This document shows positions 5,941 to 8,643 of a stretch of DNA of 8,643 nucleotides, piece by piece (position 1 is the stretch's first letter; each line of letters opens with the position of its first letter). The DNA lies in the NCBI GenBank assembly GCA_023819545.1, contig JAMWCA010000051.1, positions 1 through 8,643 on the forward strand. Reading direction: 5' to 3'. Under the pieces are notes generated by a model. It made no database searches, was not told where the DNA came from, and saw only the letters and a list, made by a program, of their open reading frames with translations. The DNA comes from Candidatus Omnitrophota bacterium. Lineage in GTDB: Bacteria; Ratteibacteria; UBA8468; B48-G9; JAFGKM01. The translations under genes and the position numbers were made by a program.

Positions 5941-7285
5941 AACTACCTCCTTCTGAAAAAAGAAAAATTATACCTGCCAAAAAAGAAAAAATACCTAATA
6001 AAACAACTACCAAATTCATTATTTCAATCTTTTCAGATTTAATTTCTATGTTATCATTTTCTATTATAAAAACAAACTTGAATGTTCTCCATAAATAAAG
6101 AAGTGTTAGAATAGAACTAATGCATAATAAAAATCCAACAAAAACCATTTTATTTTCAAAACTACCCATAATTACATTTAATTTACCAAAAAAGCCCAAA
6201 AATGGAGGAACCCCAATTACAGAAAGCATAGAGAGAAAATACCCTAAAGTAATTTGAGGCATTTTTTTCATAATGCTGCCCATTCTTGTTATATCTTTTG
6301 TTCCAAAAACTCTTTCCATAATTCCAGATGTTAAAAATAAACCTCCTTTCCCAAGAGCATGTGCAAGATAAAAAACTAAAACACCTCTTATTGCTCTCTC
6401 ATTTAACAATAAAATCCCTGATATTAAAAAACCAAGTTGACTTACAGTTGAATATGCAAGTATTTTTTTAAAGTCCTTTTCCATTAAGGCAACAAAACCT
6501 GCTATTAAACTACTAAATAAAGCAAGATAAATCGCCCAGATTATATTTCCTTCAATAAATAATGTCTTCCAGAATAATCTTAAAAGTCCATAAATTCCTA
6601 TTTTAACAAGAACTGCTGCATGCAAAAAAGCAGTTACAGGAGTTGGAGCAACTGAAGCATCTGGAAGCCATGTATGTAATGGAAAAGTTGCAGATTTTGT
6701 TATAACACCTATAAAAAACAACAAAAAAACAAACCAAGGAACAGAAAAACCTGTCATCTTTGAAATAGAAAAAGTTCCTGTCAGAAGATATATATAAACA
6801 AAAGACAAAAACATAATTCCTGCTCCACCTGTTGTCATCATAAAGGCCTTATCTGCTTTCAAAAGATGTTCTTTTTCTCTATATGTTCCAATCAATCTAT
6901 AAGAACAAATACCTGCAATTTCCCAGAAAAAATAAAGTGATATTAAATTATCTGAAAAAACCACTCCAAGCATACTTCCAAGAAAAATTAAAGCCCAAAA
7001 ACTAAAAAAACTTTTTTCTTTTTCTTCTTTAAAATATCCAAAAGAGTAAATGAAAATTAACAAAGCAACAAATGTAGATGTAGTAGCAAATAAAAAACTT
7101 ATATCATCCCACAAAAACAAAATTTCTAAAAATTCAAAAGTTGATTTTAATGTATCTGGCAATGAAATGATTAAAATAAAGTCCAAAAAAGTGATTAACC
7201 CAGCGATATAAATAGAAAATCTCTTTTTGAAAATTCGCATTAAAAAAGCACCTAAAAAAGGCAGAATAATAATTAAAAATAACAT
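5930..7285 (-). CDS. mrpA: MrpA N-terminal-type antiporter subunit (NuoL/ND5-like)
   Basis: First gene of the operon; 451-aa proton-translocating subunit of the NuoL/MrpA class. Charged membrane residues are Glu122 in FFWEIAGICSY, Lys197 in TKSATFPLHTWLPDASVAPTP (196-216), His222 and Lys228 in FLHAAVLVKIGIYGLLR, DFKKILAYSTVSQLG (271-285), Lys313 in HALGKGGLFL, and Lys368 in GVPPFLGFFGK. The HAA-VK pattern is closer to MrpA than to NuoL as I recall them. Standard MrpA is about 800 aa. This protein stops after the NuoL-like core and lacks the lateral arm and the MbhD/E region, which occur in the next two genes. The ATG has AGGT seven bases upstream. Expression should come from the promoter and Rex-like operator immediately before it. 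Confidence 0.91.
   Translation of the reverse strand: MLFLIIILPFLGAFLMRIFKKRFSIYIAGLITFLDFILIISLPDTLKSTFEFLEILFLWDDISFLFATTSTFVALLIFIYSFGYFKEEKEKSFFSFWALIFLGSMLGVVFSDNLISLYFFWEIAGICSYRLIGTYREKEHLLKADKAFMMTTGGAGIMFLSFVYIYLLTGTFSISKMTGFSVPWFVFLLFFIGVITKSATFPLHTWLPDASVAPTPVTAFLHAAVLVKIGIYGLLRLFWKTLFIEGNIIWAIYLALFSSLIAGFVALMEKDFKKILAYSTVSQLGFLISGILLLNERAIRGVLVFYLAHALGKGGLFLTSGIMERVFGTKDITRMGSIMKKMPQITLGYFLSMLSVIGVPPFLGFFGKLNVIMGSFENKMVFVGFLLCISSILTLLYLWRTFKFVFIIENDNIEIKSEKIEIMNLVVVLLGIFSFLAGIIFLFSEGGSFVY
5945..5952 (-). promoter_or_regulatory. Strong ribosome binding site for a TTG start
   Basis: AAGGAGGT, a near-perfect match to the 16S rRNA 3' end, lies four bases before TTG at 5940. No ATG is available nearby in that frame, so the site decides the start. 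It lies within the last codons of the upstream antiporter gene. Confidence 0.85.
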
Positions 7286-7296
7286 TTTATATACCT

Positions 7297-7318
7297 ATTT
7301 GTGAAATTTTTCACAAAT
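7297..7318. promoter_or_regulatory. Rex-type operator upstream of the mrp operon
   Basis: A perfect 10-bp inverted repeat with a 2-bp centre: ATTTGTGAAA, TT, TTTCACAAAT. Its core at 7299-7316 fits the Rex pattern TTGTGAA-N4-TTCACAA at every defined base, with an A/T-only centre. Rex is a repressor that leaves DNA when NADH is high relative to NAD+. The site lies just downstream of the predicted transcription start and 11 bp before the first start codon, a position suited to repression. The dyad also fits the CRP pattern TGTGA-N6-TCACA, but a CRP activator would be expected upstream of the -35 box. No Rex gene is in the window. Confidence 0.72.
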
Positions 7319-7329
7319 TTAATTTTTAT

Positions 7330-7357
7330 AATTTACATCATAAAAATCTTTTGTCAA
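7330..7357 (-). promoter_or_regulatory. Sigma70-like promoter of the mrp operon
   Basis: A perfect -35 hexamer TTGACA lies at 7352-7357, ten bases after the hisD stop. A 16-bp spacer leads to TAAATT at 7330-7335, a 4-of-6 match to TATAAT. Transcription would start near 7323, just before the Rex-like dyad. The -10 is the weaker half, and the surrounding A/T-rich sequence offers other choices at longer spacing. Confidence 0.62.
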
Positions 7358-7366
7358 GTTTTAAAT

Positions 7367-8566
7367 TTAATTATATTTTTCTCTTATTTTTATTGAGTTT
7401 TTATGTTGTTTAAGACCTTCTATTTTAGTAAGTTTCTCTATATATTTCCCGTTCTTTTTAATAAATTCCTTTTTAGATTTGATAATTGAATAACTTCTTA
7501 AAAAATTATAAACAGAAAGACCAGAAGAAAATCTTGCTGCTTGTCCTGTTGGTAAAACATGGGATGGTCCTGCAAAATAATCACCAATTGTTGCTGGAGT
7601 ATAATCGCCTATAAATATTGCTCCTGCTTTACATTTTTTAAAAAGATATGGTCTTTTTGAAAATACCTGTAAATGTTCAGGACAAATATAATTTATTATT
7701 TCAATCGCTTCTTTTTCATCTTTAACGACTATACAATATCCATTTTCAACCTTTTCTGATAATAAACTGGCAAGTTTTTCATCTGTTGTTATAAGAATTC
7801 CAAGTCCATCTGTATGCTCAATCTGTGCTTTAAGGTCATATTCAATAAAATCAACTTTACCTGAACTATCAGAAAAAATAACAAGTTCACTCGGTCCTGC
7901 AAGTAAATCAATCCCTACTTCTCCAAAAAGTAACCTTTTTGCTGTATTTACATATTTATTCCCAGGACCAACTACCAAATCAACTTTTGGAATTGTCTCT
8001 GTTCCGAAAGCAAAACCACTTATTGCCTGAACTCCACCAACCTGAAAAATTTCTTTAACCCCAAGCCAACTACTCACAGCAATAATTAAAGGATGGACTT
8101 TACCATTATAAGATGGAGGGGAACAAATATATATTTCTTTTACTTTTGCAATTTTTGCTGGAATTACTGTCATTAAAATAGTTGAAATTAAAGGTGCTTG
8201 TCCTGCTGGAATATATATACCAACTTTTTCAATAGGTATAAAATTAAATTCAATTTCAACATCTTTTTCCCTTATTTTGAATCCCTTAGGTAATTGTTTT
8301 TTATGATAATTTTCTATCCTTTCTGCTGCTTTTTTAATGGAATGGAAGAGTTCATCTTGCAACTCTTCTCTACTTTTTTTAATTTCCTCTTTGCTTACCT
8401 TTATTTTTTTTAAATCTACTTTATCAAATTTTTTAGTAAAATAAAGAATTGCTCTATCTTTATCTTTTTTCACTTTTTCAATTATTTCCCTCACATTTTC
8501 TTCGATATCTTCTTCCTTTCTTTGCTCAATTATCTTTTTTAATTGTTCAAAATCAATCTTTTTCAT
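7367..8566 (-). CDS. hisD: Histidinol dehydrogenase
   Basis: Catalyses the last two steps of histidine synthesis, L-histidinol to L-histidine with two NAD+, in the cytoplasm and with a bound zinc ion. The protein is 399 aa, somewhat shorter than the common 430. Visible family blocks are VGIYIPAGQAPLISTILM (115-132), QVGGVQAISGFAFGTE (175-190), VVGPGNKYVNTAKR (198-211) and LLAGPSELVIFSD (221-233). By position, the zinc and substrate ligands are Gln248 and His251, Asp329 in GDYFAGPSHVLPT, and His388 in EGLKQHKNS. The catalytic pair is Glu297-His298 in CPEHLQ. The N-terminal 100 residues are Lys/Glu-rich. The ATG overlaps the rpe stop as ATGA with no good ribosome site of its own, so it probably depends on coupling. 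No other his gene is seen. Confidence 0.97.
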   Translation of the reverse strand: MKKIDFEQLKKIIEQRKEEDIEENVREIIEKVKKDKDRAILYFTKKFDKVDLKKIKVSKEEIKKSREELQDELFHSIKKAAERIENYHKKQLPKGFKIREKDVEIEFNFIPIEKVGIYIPAGQAPLISTILMTVIPAKIAKVKEIYICSPPSYNGKVHPLIIAVSSWLGVKEIFQVGGVQAISGFAFGTETIPKVDLVVGPGNKYVNTAKRLLFGEVGIDLLAGPSELVIFSDSSGKVDFIEYDLKAQIEHTDGLGILITTDEKLASLLSEKVENGYCIVVKDEKEAIEIINYICPEHLQVFSKRPYLFKKCKAGAIFIGDYTPATIGDYFAGPSHVLPTGQAARFSSGLSVYNFLRSYSIIKSKKEFIKKNGKYIEKLTKIEGLKQHKNSIKIREKYN

Positions 8567-8643
8567 CTTAAACTATTTATCCTTTCTTTGTAATCACCTG
8601 AAAAAATGTAATTCCCTGCAACAAGTATATCTGCACCATTACT
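8563..8643 (-). CDS. rpe: Ribulose-phosphate 3-epimerase, C-terminal end (partial)
   Basis: Only the last 26 codons and the TGA are in the window; the rest lies beyond the right edge. The translated end reads SNGADILVAGNYIF followed by SGDYKERINSLR. GAD-hydrophobic-VAG-x-x-IF followed by a short helix is the typical end of Rpe, where the glycine-rich strand helps hold the substrate phosphate in the TIM barrel. Rpe interconverts ribulose 5-phosphate and xylulose 5-phosphate in the pentose phosphate pathway. A related phosphate-binding barrel enzyme is possible given the short stretch. Its stop overlaps the hisD start by 4 bp, so the two are co-transcribed. Confidence 0.78.
   Translation of the reverse strand, partial: SNGADILVAGNYIFSGDYKERINSLR

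Noticed and set aside
248..7285. A respiratory complex I (nuo) operon
   Set aside because: MrpB, E, F and G signatures are clear, and the NuoB/C/D/H/I and NADH-binding subunits are absent.
7297..7318. The dyad as the hisD terminator
   Set aside because: The 2-bp centre is too small for an RNA loop without breaking pairs, no U-tract follows on the minus strand, and it lies downstream of a good promoter.

Overview
The window is an AT-rich (by eye about 30% GC), densely coding bacterial segment in which every recognisable gene lies on the minus strand. Reading leftward from 8643, there are three parts: the end of a metabolic operon (the last 26 codons of rpe, then hisD); a nine-gene operon for an Mrp/Mbh-type membrane ion-translocating complex (7285 to 248); and a spacer of about 247 bp with no convincing gene. 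The GGAGG-type ribosome sites, ATGA overlaps, sigma70-like promoter and Rex-type operator all point to a bacterium. Anaerobic or fermentative life is suggested by the Rex-like site and the Mbh-like composition. Lys/Glu/Ile-rich proteins with AGA/AGG and ATA codons would suit a thermophile. The species cannot be named from this window.

The Mrp-like operon, in transcription order, is: a 451-aa MrpA/NuoL-like antiporter subunit; a 608-aa second antiporter-like subunit with a NuoL-style C-terminal arm; a 177-aa MbhD+MbhE protein equal to the C-terminal part of MrpA; then MrpB, MrpC, MrpD, MrpE, MrpF and MrpG. Compared with a standard mrpABCDEFG operon, mrpA is split in two and a further antiporter gene sits in the split. 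The complex would therefore have three antiporter-like subunits, the number found in respiratory complex I. Neighbouring genes overlap by 4 to 11 bp or are 1 bp apart, and most have a clear GGAGG-like site, so the proteins are probably made in a coupled, balanced way. No hydrogenase, ferredoxin, flavin or NADH-binding subunit is present. The complex is either a stand-alone Na+/H+ (cation/proton) antiporter or the membrane arm of an oxidoreductase encoded elsewhere.

The 81-bp gap between hisD and the first antiporter gene holds a perfect -35 box (TTGACA), a plausible -10, and a 22-bp perfect dyad whose 18-bp core matches the remembered Rex operator pattern TTGTGAA-N4-TTCACAA. This is the most informative non-coding signal in the window, because it suggests that the NADH/NAD+ ratio controls synthesis of the complex. 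The same dyad also fits the CRP half-site pattern, so the regulator is not certain.

HisD is complete, carries the expected catalytic residues, and overlaps the rpe stop by ATGA. It ends its operon just upstream of the mrp promoter. The left spacer contains one unexplained GC-rich block (about 139-168) and only a weak candidate terminator.
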